From positions 62,001 through 126,000 of the forward strand of contig CAZBRT010000003.1 of assembly GCA_964494625.1 (NCBI GenBank): 64,000 nt of DNA. The letters run 5' to 3'. The DNA comes from UBA2784 sp964494625 (GTDB lineage: Bacteria > Pseudomonadota > Alphaproteobacteria > Micropepsales > Micropepsaceae). Under the pieces are notes generated by a model. It ran no database searches and had not been told where the DNA came from. It saw nothing but the letters and a program-made list of their open reading frames with translations. This document shows positions 52,119-59,551 of this stretch, one piece after another. The first letter of the stretch is position 1, and each line of letters begins with the position of its first letter. The translations under genes were made by a program, and so were the position numbers.

Positions 52119-53420
52119 ATGCAAGTGGCCAATGTTGCGGTCATCGGCGCCCAATGGGGTGACGAAGGCAAAGGCAAGATCGTGGACTGGCTGTCAGCGC
52201 GCGCCAATGTGGTCGTGCGCTTTCAGGGCGGCCACAACGCCGGCCACACGCTCGTCATTGACGGCGTGACCTACAAGCTCTCGCTCCTGCCGTCGGGCAT
52301 CGTGCGGCCGGGCACGCTTTCCATCATCGGCAATGGCGTGGTGGTCGATCCCTGGGCGCTTGCCGAAGAAATCGGGAAGCTGCGCGGGCAGGGCGTCGCG
52401 ATCACGCCGGGCACGCTGATCGTTGCCGAAAACGCGGCATTGATCCTGCCGGTCCACCGGGAGCTGGACCATTTCCGCGAAACCACCAATTCCGGCACGC
52501 GCATCGGCACCACGAAGCGCGGCATCGGCCCCGCCTATGAAGACAAGGTGGGCCGCCGCGCGGTGCGCCTGATCGACCTTGCTGACGAAGCCCTCCTGAA
52601 GGAGCGGATCGCGAGCCTGCTTGCGCATCACAACGCACTGCGCCGCGGTTATGGCCAGCGCGAGGCCGATGCCGGCGAATTGCTGGCGCAGCTCAAGGCG
52701 ATTGCGCCCCAGGTGCTGCCTTATGCCGGCCCCGTATGGCGCGTGCTTTCGGAAGCGCGCGGTCGCGGCGAGCGCATCCTGTTTGAAGGCGCGCAAGGCG
52801 CTTTGCTTGATGTTGACCACGGCACCTATCCGTTCGTCACCTCGTCCAACACGGTTGCGGGACAGGCGGCTGCGGGCTCGGGCATCGGGCCATCGGCCAT
52901 CGGCTATGTGCTCGGCATCGCCAAGGCCTATACGACGCGTGTGGGCGAGGGACCGTTTCCGACCGAATTGACCGATGCCACCGGCGAACTGATCGGCCAG
53001 CGCGGCCACGAATTCGGCACCGTGACGGGCCGCAAGCGCCGCTGCGGCTGGTTTGACGCAACGCTGGTGCGCCAGACCGTTGTGACCGGCGGCATCAAGG
53101 GGATCGCGCTCACCAAGCTCGACGTGCTCGACGGGTTCAGGGAAATCCGCATCGCCACCGGCTACATGCTGGATGGGGCGCGAATCGATTATTTCCCCGC
53201 CTCACCGGCGGAGCAGGCGCGCGTGACGCCCATCTACGAGACGATCGAAGGGTGGGCGGGTTCCACGCGCGGCGCCCGGCGCTGGGCCGATCTGCCGTCG
53301 GAAGCAATCAAATATGTGCGGCGGGTGGAAGAACTGATCGAAAGCCAGGTGGCGATCCTTTCCACCAGCCCCGAGCGTGACGACACGATCCTCGTGCGCA
53401 ATCCGTTTGCAGATTACTGA
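52119..53420 (+). CDS. purA: adenylosuccinate synthetase
   Basis: PurA joins IMP and aspartate with GTP in AMP synthesis. The 433-residue protein has NVAVIGAQWGDEGKGKIVD at the N-terminus, the GHNAGHT segment (about 40-46), the TTKRGIGPAYEDK region, and the C-terminal base-binding LTKLDVLDGF. Start could be ATG 52119 or GTG 52125. No other purine gene is adjacent; purEK lies at 10.8-12.4 kb. Confidence 0.96.
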   Translation: MQVANVAVIGAQWGDEGKGKIVDWLSARANVVVRFQGGHNAGHTLVIDGVTYKLSLLPSGIVRPGTLSIIGNGVVVDPWALAEEIGKLRGQGVAITPGTLIVAENAALILPVHRELDHFRETTNSGTRIGTTKRGIGPAYEDKVGRRAVRLIDLADEALLKERIASLLAHHNALRRGYGQREADAGELLAQLKAIAPQVLPYAGPVWRVLSEARGRGERILFEGAQGALLDVDHGTYPFVTSSNTVAGQAAAGSGIGPSAIGYVLGIAKAYTTRVGEGPFPTELTDATGELIGQRGHEFGTVTGRKRRCGWFDATLVRQTVVTGGIKGIALTKLDVLDGFREIRIATGYMLDGARIDYFPASPAEQARVTPIYETIEGWAGSTRGARRWADLPSEAIKYVRRVEELIESQVAILSTSPERDDTILVRNPFADY

Positions 53421-53535
53421 GGCAGCCATTTCCGGTTGACGCAAGGTGAGCAGCCGCAGGCGCCTTGCGCCCAGGGTCTTGCGCCAAGGGCCGCGAAGCG
53501 CTCCCATGCGCGACATCACTCCAATGAGGCAGGCC

Positions 53536-54528
53536 ATGCATCTCAAAACGCGCTTCACTGAAATGTTCGGCATTGAACATCCTGTCGTTCAGGGCGGCAT
53601 GCAGAATGTCGGCAAGGCCGAACTTGTCGCGGCGGTCGCCAATGCAGGCGCGCTCGGCTTCATCACGGGGCTCACCCAGCCGACGCCCGAGGCGCTCCTG
53701 AAAGAGATCAAGCGCACGCGCGAGATGACCGACAGGCCCTTCGGCGTCAATCTCACCATCCTGCCGACGATCACGCCGGTGCCTTACGACGAGTACCGCG
53801 ACGCGATCATTGCGGGCGGTGTCAAGATCGTGGAAACGGCGGGAAACAATCCCCAGCCGCATCTGCCGGCCTTCAAGGCGGCGGGCGTCAAAGTCATCCA
53901 CAAATGCACGTCTGTGCGTCATGCGGTGAAGGCTGAGGCGATCGGCGTCGACTGCATCTCCATTGACGGGTTCGAGTGCGCAGGCCATCCGGGCGAGGAT
54001 GATGTGCCGGGCCTCATCCTCATCCCCGTTGCGCGCGACAAGGTGTCGATCCCGATGCTTGCATCCGGCGGCTTTGCCGACGGGCGCGGCCTTGTGGCGG
54101 CGCTGGCGCTGGGCGCTGACGGCATCAACATGGGCACGCGCTTCATGTGCACGAAGGAAGCGCCGATCCATGAGAACGTGAAGCGCCAGATCGTTGCCAA
54201 TGACGAGCGGCAGACCGACCTCATCTTCCGCACGCTGCACAACACGGCGCGCGTGGGCCGCAATGCGATCAGCCAGCAGGTCGTCGCCATCGAGCGCGAA
54301 GGCCTGAAACACGGCGGCGCGAAATTCGAGGAGGTTCGCGATCTTGTGGCCGGGTCACGCGGCAAGGGCGTGCTTGAGACCGGCGATATGGACAAGGGCA
54401 TCTGGTCGGCGGGGCAGGTGCAGGGCCTCATTCACGACATTCCGGCATGCGCGGAACTGGTTGCCCGCATCGTGCGCGAGGCACACGCGATCATCGCGGG
54501 CAGGCTGGCGGGCGCATTGGCCGCTTGA
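53536..54528 (+). CDS. nitronate monooxygenase family FMN enzyme
   Basis: This 330-residue FMN TIM-barrel protein belongs to the nitronate monooxygenase/2-nitropropane dioxygenase family. IEHPVVQGGMQNVGKAELVAAVANAGALGFI opens the barrel, GVNLTILPT follows, and ASGGFADGRGLVAALALGADGINMGTRF is the phosphate-binding end. These enzymes oxidise nitronates, but many relatives have other FMN-dependent activities. ATG 53536 is preferred over 53524 and 53446. It is monocistronic, with a strong terminator. Confidence 0.88.
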   Translation: MHLKTRFTEMFGIEHPVVQGGMQNVGKAELVAAVANAGALGFITGLTQPTPEALLKEIKRTREMTDRPFGVNLTILPTITPVPYDEYRDAIIAGGVKIVETAGNNPQPHLPAFKAAGVKVIHKCTSVRHAVKAEAIGVDCISIDGFECAGHPGEDDVPGLILIPVARDKVSIPMLASGGFADGRGLVAALALGADGINMGTRFMCTKEAPIHENVKRQIVANDERQTDLIFRTLHNTARVGRNAISQQVVAIEREGLKHGGAKFEEVRDLVAGSRGKGVLETGDMDKGIWSAGQVQGLIHDIPACAELVARIVREAHAIIAGRLAGALAA

Positions 54529-54540
54529 GGCCACCGACAA

Positions 54541-54578
54541 GAAAAGCCCCGCGCGGGAGTGACCCGGCGGGGCTTTTC
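54541..54578. terminator. bidirectional terminator
   Basis: GAAAAGCCCCGC (54541-54552) pairs with GCGGGGCTTTTC (54567-54578) around a short loop, with T runs within both ends. It lies between the convergent nitronate monooxygenase and chemoreceptor genes. Confidence 0.88.
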
Positions 54579-54591
54579 CTTTGGAAGATAA

Positions 54592-56280
54592 TCAGGCCGC
54601 GTTGATGCCGTTGAGGAACTGCATCACGCGCGCGCGCATCTCGGCGGCATCACGCGAGAGGTTTTCGGAGATCGTTTTCACGGCGGTTGCTGCCGTGCCG
54701 GTTTCATCAACCGACCTTGAAACCTGGGTGATGCTCCGGGAGACAATGCGTGCGCCGCCCGAGGCATTCTCGACCGAACGGGCGATCTCGCGGGTGGCAG
54801 CGCTCTGCTCTTCGACCGCAGAAGCAATGCCGGTAGCGATGGCACGGGTTTCGTCCATGACCGCCGAGATGCGGTCCATGGCTTCAACCGAGTTGGCGGA
54901 AGCCGACTGCATTTCAGTGATCTTGGCGGCGATGTCTTCGGTCGCCTTGGCCGTCTGGTTGGCCAGCGCCTTTACCTCCGACGCCACGACGGCAAAGCCG
55001 CGGCCCGCCTCGCCAGCACGCGCTGCCTCGATGGTTGCATTGAGGGCAAGCAGGTTGGTCTGGCTGGCAATCTCGTTGATCAGCTTCAGCACTTCGCTGA
55101 TGCGCTGGACCGAAACCGCCATTGACTGCACCTGGGATGTCGCCTCGCGGGTCTGATCAACCGCCCTGCCGACGGTTGCCGAAGATTTGGAGGCGCTGGA
55201 GGCGATCTCGTCGATCGAGGCGTTGAGCTCCTGGCCGGCTGCGGCCATGGCTTCAATGCTGCCTGATGTCTCGCTGGAAGCATTGGTCACCTCAACCGCA
55301 CGCGCGCGCGAGGTTTCCGAAATCTGGCCAAGCTGGGTGGCGGCGGCTGACAATTCGCCTGCCGCACTGCCGACACCTTCGACCGATTTCAGCACACTTG
55401 CCTCGAACTCCCGGGCGAGCCTTGCCAAGTCTTCCTTGCGCTTGCGTTCGGCTTCGACGCGCCCTTCGGCCGTTTCCTTCTCGAGGCGGATCCGGTCGAG
55501 CGCATTGTCACGGAAGACGGTGAGTGCGCTTGCCATGGGTGCCAATTCCGCAAGCTTTGCGACCGGCAGGGCAACATCGACATTGCCCCGGGCAATGGCG
55601 GTTGTTGCCGTTGTCAACTCGCTGGTGCCGCCCAGGATGCGCTTGCGTGTCCAGTAGGCGAGCGGAAGCAGCAACGCCATGGAAACGGCAAAGGCGATGA
55701 TGCCGGTGGTAAAGGCACTTTCGGCCGCGTCCCTGGTGGTCTGGGTCAGCGCGGCGACTTCCTTGTTGAAGCCGCCGATCACGATATCGAGCGCTTCCAT
55801 GATTTCGCCACTGACGGAATCGATCTGGTCATCAATCCTGGCCAGAACACCCGGATCTGCGCCGCCGCGAACAGCGGCTGGCAGTTCATGCAGGGCCGCC
55901 TGGACAATGGCGTCGATCCTCTGCGCCTGGGGCTCGATCAGGTCGGTGCGCCCCATGCGTGTGGCGACTTCAGAAAAGAGCTTCAGGCCGCTCTGCAGCG
56001 TGGCGGCGGTCTCTGCAATTCTGGCTTCACGCTCAGGCAGTATCTCAAGATCATTCACGTCCACCAGCGTATCCATGGCGGCAATGGTGATCTCATAATT
56101 GGCGCGGCGCTGTTTCGTCAGCTCGTCGCGCTGGACGCCTGCCTCAAGCATGGCAGTCAGGGATCCATCGATATCAATACTGGCTGACCACGACGCATAC
56201 AAAAGCACACCCGTGGCCAACACAGCGGCGACGGCGCTGACGATCAGCGCGCTGGAGATACTCTTGATCCCGAAATTCAT
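54592..56280 (-). CDS. methyl-accepting chemotaxis protein
   Basis: This 562-residue chemoreceptor has a first membrane helix (about residues 9-29), a periplasmic four-helix domain (about 30-190) and a second helix (about 194-214, ending at WTRK). A HAMP domain (about 215-270) and a long cytoplasmic signalling domain with the hairpin tip EIASQTNLLALNATIEAARAGEAGRGFAVVASEVKALA complete it. No CheR-binding pentapeptide ends the protein (it ends NGINAA). A CTCGGGAG site precedes ATG 56280. The ligand is unknown, and no che genes are nearby. Confidence 0.94.
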   Translation of the reverse strand: MNFGIKSISSALIVSAVAAVLATGVLLYASWSASIDIDGSLTAMLEAGVQRDELTKQRRANYEITIAAMDTLVDVNDLEILPEREARIAETAATLQSGLKLFSEVATRMGRTDLIEPQAQRIDAIVQAALHELPAAVRGGADPGVLARIDDQIDSVSGEIMEALDIVIGGFNKEVAALTQTTRDAAESAFTTGIIAFAVSMALLLPLAYWTRKRILGGTSELTTATTAIARGNVDVALPVAKLAELAPMASALTVFRDNALDRIRLEKETAEGRVEAERKRKEDLARLAREFEASVLKSVEGVGSAAGELSAAATQLGQISETSRARAVEVTNASSETSGSIEAMAAAGQELNASIDEIASSASKSSATVGRAVDQTREATSQVQSMAVSVQRISEVLKLINEIASQTNLLALNATIEAARAGEAGRGFAVVASEVKALANQTAKATEDIAAKITEMQSASANSVEAMDRISAVMDETRAIATGIASAVEEQSAATREIARSVENASGGARIVSRSITQVSRSVDETGTAATAVKTISENLSRDAAEMRARVMQFLNGINAA

Positions 56281-56380
56281 GGCTTTCTCCCGAGGAAGTT
56301 TGTTCCCAAGGTGCCAGGATCGCACGCAGATGTTTTTGCATGCTTAACAATGCCAAAATGCCGCACAATAATTGAGGGCT

Positions 56381-57292
56381 TTAACCCGCAGGCAAGGATT
56401 GCGGCGCGGATTTCATCGTGATCGCGCGGCTTGCCACGGCTTCGTGCATCGCCTTCTGCAATTTCTCGAATGCGCGGACTTCGATCTGGCGCACACGTTC
56501 GCGGCTGATGCCGAAACGCTTTGACAGGTCTTCCAGCGTGGCGGGTTCGTCTTTCAGGCGGCGTTCGGTCAGGATGTCGCGCTCGCGCTTCGTCAAGGTG
56601 ACGAGTGCCTCGCGCAGCAAATCCCGGCGGTCGTCGCCTTCCTCGCGGTCGGCAAGGATCGATTCCTGATTGGGACTTTCGTCAACGAGCCAGTCCTGCC
56701 ACTCGCTTTCGCCATCCGCGCGCATGGGGGCGTTCAGGGATGAATCCGGGCCGGCGAGGCGGCGGTTCATGCTGACGACTTCATCCTCGGTCACGCCAAG
56801 GCGTGTCGAGATTTTCTTCACGTCCTCGGGCTTCAGATCACCTTCGTCGATGGCCGAAAGTTGGCCCTTGATGCGGCGCAGGTTGAAGAAGAGCTTTTTC
56901 TGGGCGGCCGTGGTGCCGATCTTCACGAGGCTCCACGAGCGCAGGATATATTCCTGGATCGCCGCCCTGATCCACCACATGGCATAGGTTGAAAGCCTGA
57001 AGCCCTTGTCGGGCTCGAAGCGCTTGACCGCCTGCATCAGGCCGACATTGCCCTCCGAGATCACTTCGCCGATCGGCAGGCCGTAGCCGCGATAGCCCAT
57101 GGCGATCTTGGCCACGAGGCGCAGATGGCTCGTCACCAGTTTCTCGGCAGCCTCGGTGTCGTCGTGCTCGCGCCAGCTTTTGGCGAGCATGTATTCCTCG
57201 CCCGCTTCGAGCATGGGGAATTTGCGGATCTCGCTCAGATAACGGCTGAGCGATCCTTCCGGCGACAAGGCAGTGAGCGCGCGGCTGGACAT
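56381..57292 (-). CDS. rpoH: RNA polymerase heat-shock sigma factor RpoH
   Basis: RpoH is the sigma-32 factor for heat-shock promoters. The 303-residue protein has sigma-70 regions 1.2 to 4.2, with region 2 GNVGLMQAVKRFEP and RLSTYAMWWIRAAIQEY, the diagnostic RpoH box QKKLFFNLRR (about residues 130-139), and a C-terminal helix-turn-helix ISRERVRQIEVRAFEKL. Many alphaproteobacteria carry two rpoH copies; only one is seen here. It lies 93 bp downstream of the pseudouridine synthase gene. Confidence 0.95.
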   Translation of the reverse strand: MSSRALTALSPEGSLSRYLSEIRKFPMLEAGEEYMLAKSWREHDDTEAAEKLVTSHLRLVAKIAMGYRGYGLPIGEVISEGNVGLMQAVKRFEPDKGFRLSTYAMWWIRAAIQEYILRSWSLVKIGTTAAQKKLFFNLRRIKGQLSAIDEGDLKPEDVKKISTRLGVTEDEVVSMNRRLAGPDSSLNAPMRADGESEWQDWLVDESPNQESILADREEGDDRRDLLREALVTLTKRERDILTERRLKDEPATLEDLSKRFGISRERVRQIEVRAFEKLQKAMHEAVASRAITMKSAPQSLPAG

Positions 57293-57385
57293 TGCCTGAC
57301 TTTACCCCTCCCAAGAGCCTCCCGGCAGGTCACCGGAGGCGCATTCGTTCCATATGGGAATACCCGCAAGCAAATGAAAGCCCTG

Positions 57386-58399
57386 TTATTTCCCGCGCTT
57401 GGCCGTGGAACCGCGCTTTTCCAGAGCTTTTTCAAGGGCCTTCAGGTCGGCAGGCAGTTTCGATTCAAAACGCAGGGTCTTGTGGGTGGCCGGGTGCTGG
57501 AAGCCCAGCAAGCAAGCATGCAGCGCCTGGCGGGGAAATGAGTCGATGATCGCGGCGCGCTCCTCCCCTGCGCGGGTGCGCAGGCTGGCCGCGTTGCGCG
57601 GCTTGCCATAGGTGGGGTCTCCGATCAGCGGATGGCCGAGAGAGGCCATGTGCACCCGGATCTGGTGCGTGCGGCCGGTTTCCAGCCGACAGGTCAGGCG
57701 TGCGGCAAAGGCGCCCTTTTCGCCCTCATAGACCTTGATGGTTTCAAAATGCGTGCGCGCGTGGCGGGCATTCTCGCTCTTGCTGATGGCGATGCGCTTG
57801 CGGTCCCTGGGGTCGCGCGCCAAAGCGGCATCGACAATCCCCTCCGATGGATCAGGTGCGCCCCAGACAAAGGCCGTATAGGCGCGCGTGATCGCGTGTG
57901 CGGCAAACTGCTTGCCAAGGCTGCGGTGCGCGCGTTCGGTCTTGGCCGCCACCAGAAGCCCCGACGTATCCTTGTCGATGCGGTGGACGATGCCCGGGCG
58001 TTCGACCCCACCAATGCCCGACAGCGATTTGCCGCAATGGGCGATCAGCGCATTGACCAGCGTGCCGCGCGGATTGCCCGCAGCGGGATGGACGACCAGC
58101 CCCGCCGGCTTGTCGATGACGACAAGATGCGCATCCTCGAACACGATATTGAGGGGAATGTCCTCGCCCTGTGGCTCGGCCGGCAGCGGGGGCGGCAAGT
58201 GCACAATGAAGGCCTCGCCGGTTTTGACCCGGTGGTCAGCGTCGCCTATGGTGCGGCCGCCGCTTGAGACCATGCCTTGTGCGATCAATTGCTGAACGCG
58301 CGCGCGTGACTGGCCGGGCATCAAGCGGGCCAGCACCGCATCCACGCGCCCGCCCGCTGCGGCTTCGTCAGCGGTCAGGTGGACAATCTCGCCCGTCAT
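57386..58399 (-). CDS. rluD: RluA-family 23S rRNA pseudouridine synthase (RluD-like)
   Basis: This enzyme isomerises uridine in rRNA. The protein has an N-terminal S4 domain (GRVDAVLARLMPGQSRARVQQLIAQG), the catalytic VHRIDKDTSGLLV with the active aspartate, and the GRTHQIRVHMASLGHPLIGD segment. Start is unclear: ATG 58399 (MTGEIVHL) follows a CAGAG site, while 58414 and 58420 add up to seven residues and overlap the divergent gene's start. Specificity for the helix 69 sites is inferred from the RluD-like architecture. Confidence 0.9.
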   Translation of the reverse strand: MTGEIVHLTADEAAAGGRVDAVLARLMPGQSRARVQQLIAQGMVSSGGRTIGDADHRVKTGEAFIVHLPPPLPAEPQGEDIPLNIVFEDAHLVVIDKPAGLVVHPAAGNPRGTLVNALIAHCGKSLSGIGGVERPGIVHRIDKDTSGLLVAAKTERAHRSLGKQFAAHAITRAYTAFVWGAPDPSEGIVDAALARDPRDRKRIAISKSENARHARTHFETIKVYEGEKGAFAARLTCRLETGRTHQIRVHMASLGHPLIGDPTYGKPRNAASLRTRAGEERAAIIDSFPRQALHACLLGFQHPATHKTLRFESKLPADLKALEKALEKRGSTAKRGK

Positions 58400-58418
58400 T
58401 TTCTCTGGAACCATGGCC

Positions 58419-58796
58419 ATGACTGCTTCTGACGAATACCCCGCAGCTGATCAAGCTGGTTCCACCGGGCAGGTGGCGCCCCCCGCCCCCAATCTCAGGC
58501 GGTTGTGGGCGATCGTCATCGGGCTGGGCGCCCTTATTGTGATCGGCGTCGCCGTCATGGTGACCATGCTGGTGATGGGCGCGGGGTCCAAGCGCGGCGG
58601 CAATGCGGGCACGGACGCCGCAGGCGACATCCGCATGCTCGACATTCCGGTGGCCGCGGGTACGGTTGTTTCGCAGATCAATTCCGATGGCAGCCGCATC
58701 ACCATGGTGGTGCGCGGGCCCGAGGGGGACGAGGTGATCCTCCTCGATGCCACCAAAGGGACTGTCGTGATGCGCGCAAGGCTGGTGCCGCGCTGA
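58419..58796 (+). CDS. small single-pass membrane protein (DUF6476-like)
   Basis: This 125-residue protein has a polar, Pro/Ala-rich N-terminus (1-28), one membrane helix (about 31-55) and a small periplasmic domain with LDIPVAAGTVVSQINSDGSRITMVVRGPEGDEVILLDA. It resembles short alphaproteobacterial proteins found beside rluD and rpoH, which I associate with DUF6476, without certainty. ATG 58413 would add two residues. The start overlaps the divergent rluD start region. Function unknown. Confidence 0.7.
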   Translation: MTASDEYPAADQAGSTGQVAPPAPNLRRLWAIVIGLGALIVIGVAVMVTMLVMGAGSKRGGNAGTDAAGDIRMLDIPVAAGTVVSQINSDGSRITMVVRGPEGDEVILLDATKGTVVMRARLVPR

Positions 58797-58900
58797 GAGC
58801 GGCCGTTTTGCGCGGTTTTTCACGCGGGCATCGACTTGGAATGGGCCGCTTGATCGCGGGCGGGATGTAAGGCTATAAGCCCGGCCTTGCCGCCAAGGAC

Positions 58901-58976
58901 GCCCCCATCGTCTAGCGGCCCAGGACGCCGCCCTCTCACGGCGGAAACCGGGGTTCGAAACCCCGTGGGGGCGCCA
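58901..58976 (+). tRNA. tRNA-Glu (anticodon CTC)
   Basis: A complete cloverleaf: acceptor GCCCCCA (58901-58907) pairs with TGGGGGC (58966-58972), anticodon stem CCGCC/GGCGG surrounds the loop CTCTCAC giving CTC, and the T arm has GGGGTTCGAAACCCC. The discriminator is G and CCA is encoded. It decodes GAG. Confidence 0.96.
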
Positions 58977-58990
58977 ATCTCTTCGGGCAT

Positions 58991-59473
58991 TCAGCAGTCC
59001 GCGCCGCCATAGCGTTCGACCGCGTGGCCGCTTGCGACCATCGCGCAAAAAAGATCGCGCCCGGCTGATGTGCAGCGGGCCAGCGTGCGGCCATAGGCAT
59101 CCGTGCCCTGTGCGGCGCACGACGCGCCGCTCGACACCAAGACGCGCAGCGCGTTTGCAGACGCATGCGGATCGCCGGCCACGCAGTCGCGACCAGGCCG
59201 GCAATGGCCGGGCATTTCGGGCGCATCAATGCCGGCGAGGCGGATGCGCGTGCCATCGCACTCAAGCGTGTCGCCATCGATGATGCGGGGTGTGGCGCAG
59301 GCAAGAAAGTCTGGAATGCCCTGATTGTCACCCGTGTCATCCAGGTGGGTGATGGCGCCGATCCCTGACACCAGCATCAGCGTGGTGATCATCATTGAGG
59401 TGCGGCGAGGCAGACGAAAGCGGCGGCGCGGCTTGCGAGTTGCGGCGCGGCGCTTGCTCCGGCGGAACGGCAT
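58991..59473 (-). CDS. thermonuclease-like (SNase) protein with membrane anchor
   Basis: This 160-residue protein has a very basic N-terminus (1-28), one membrane helix (about 29-43) and an SNase-like OB-fold domain: IIDGDTLECDGTRIRLAGIDAPE (about 64-86, with D at the calcium site), then a DAYGRTLARC segment with the catalytic arginine. It is shorter than full SNase domains. ATG 59473 is chosen (59485 would add four residues). Nuclease activity is likely but unproven. It is convergent with tRNA-Glu, with 14 bp between. Confidence 0.8.
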   Translation of the reverse strand: MPFRRSKRRAATRKPRRRFRLPRRTSMMITTLMLVSGIGAITHLDDTGDNQGIPDFLACATPRIIDGDTLECDGTRIRLAGIDAPEMPGHCRPGRDCVAGDPHASANALRVLVSSGASCAAQGTDAYGRTLARCTSAGRDLFCAMVASGHAVERYGGADC

Positions 59474-59551
59474 GATGATGCCCATGCATCATCATCACCC
59501 CGAGATGGTGAAGGCCTGATTGAATTGCAGGGTCGGATTTGACCAATGTGG

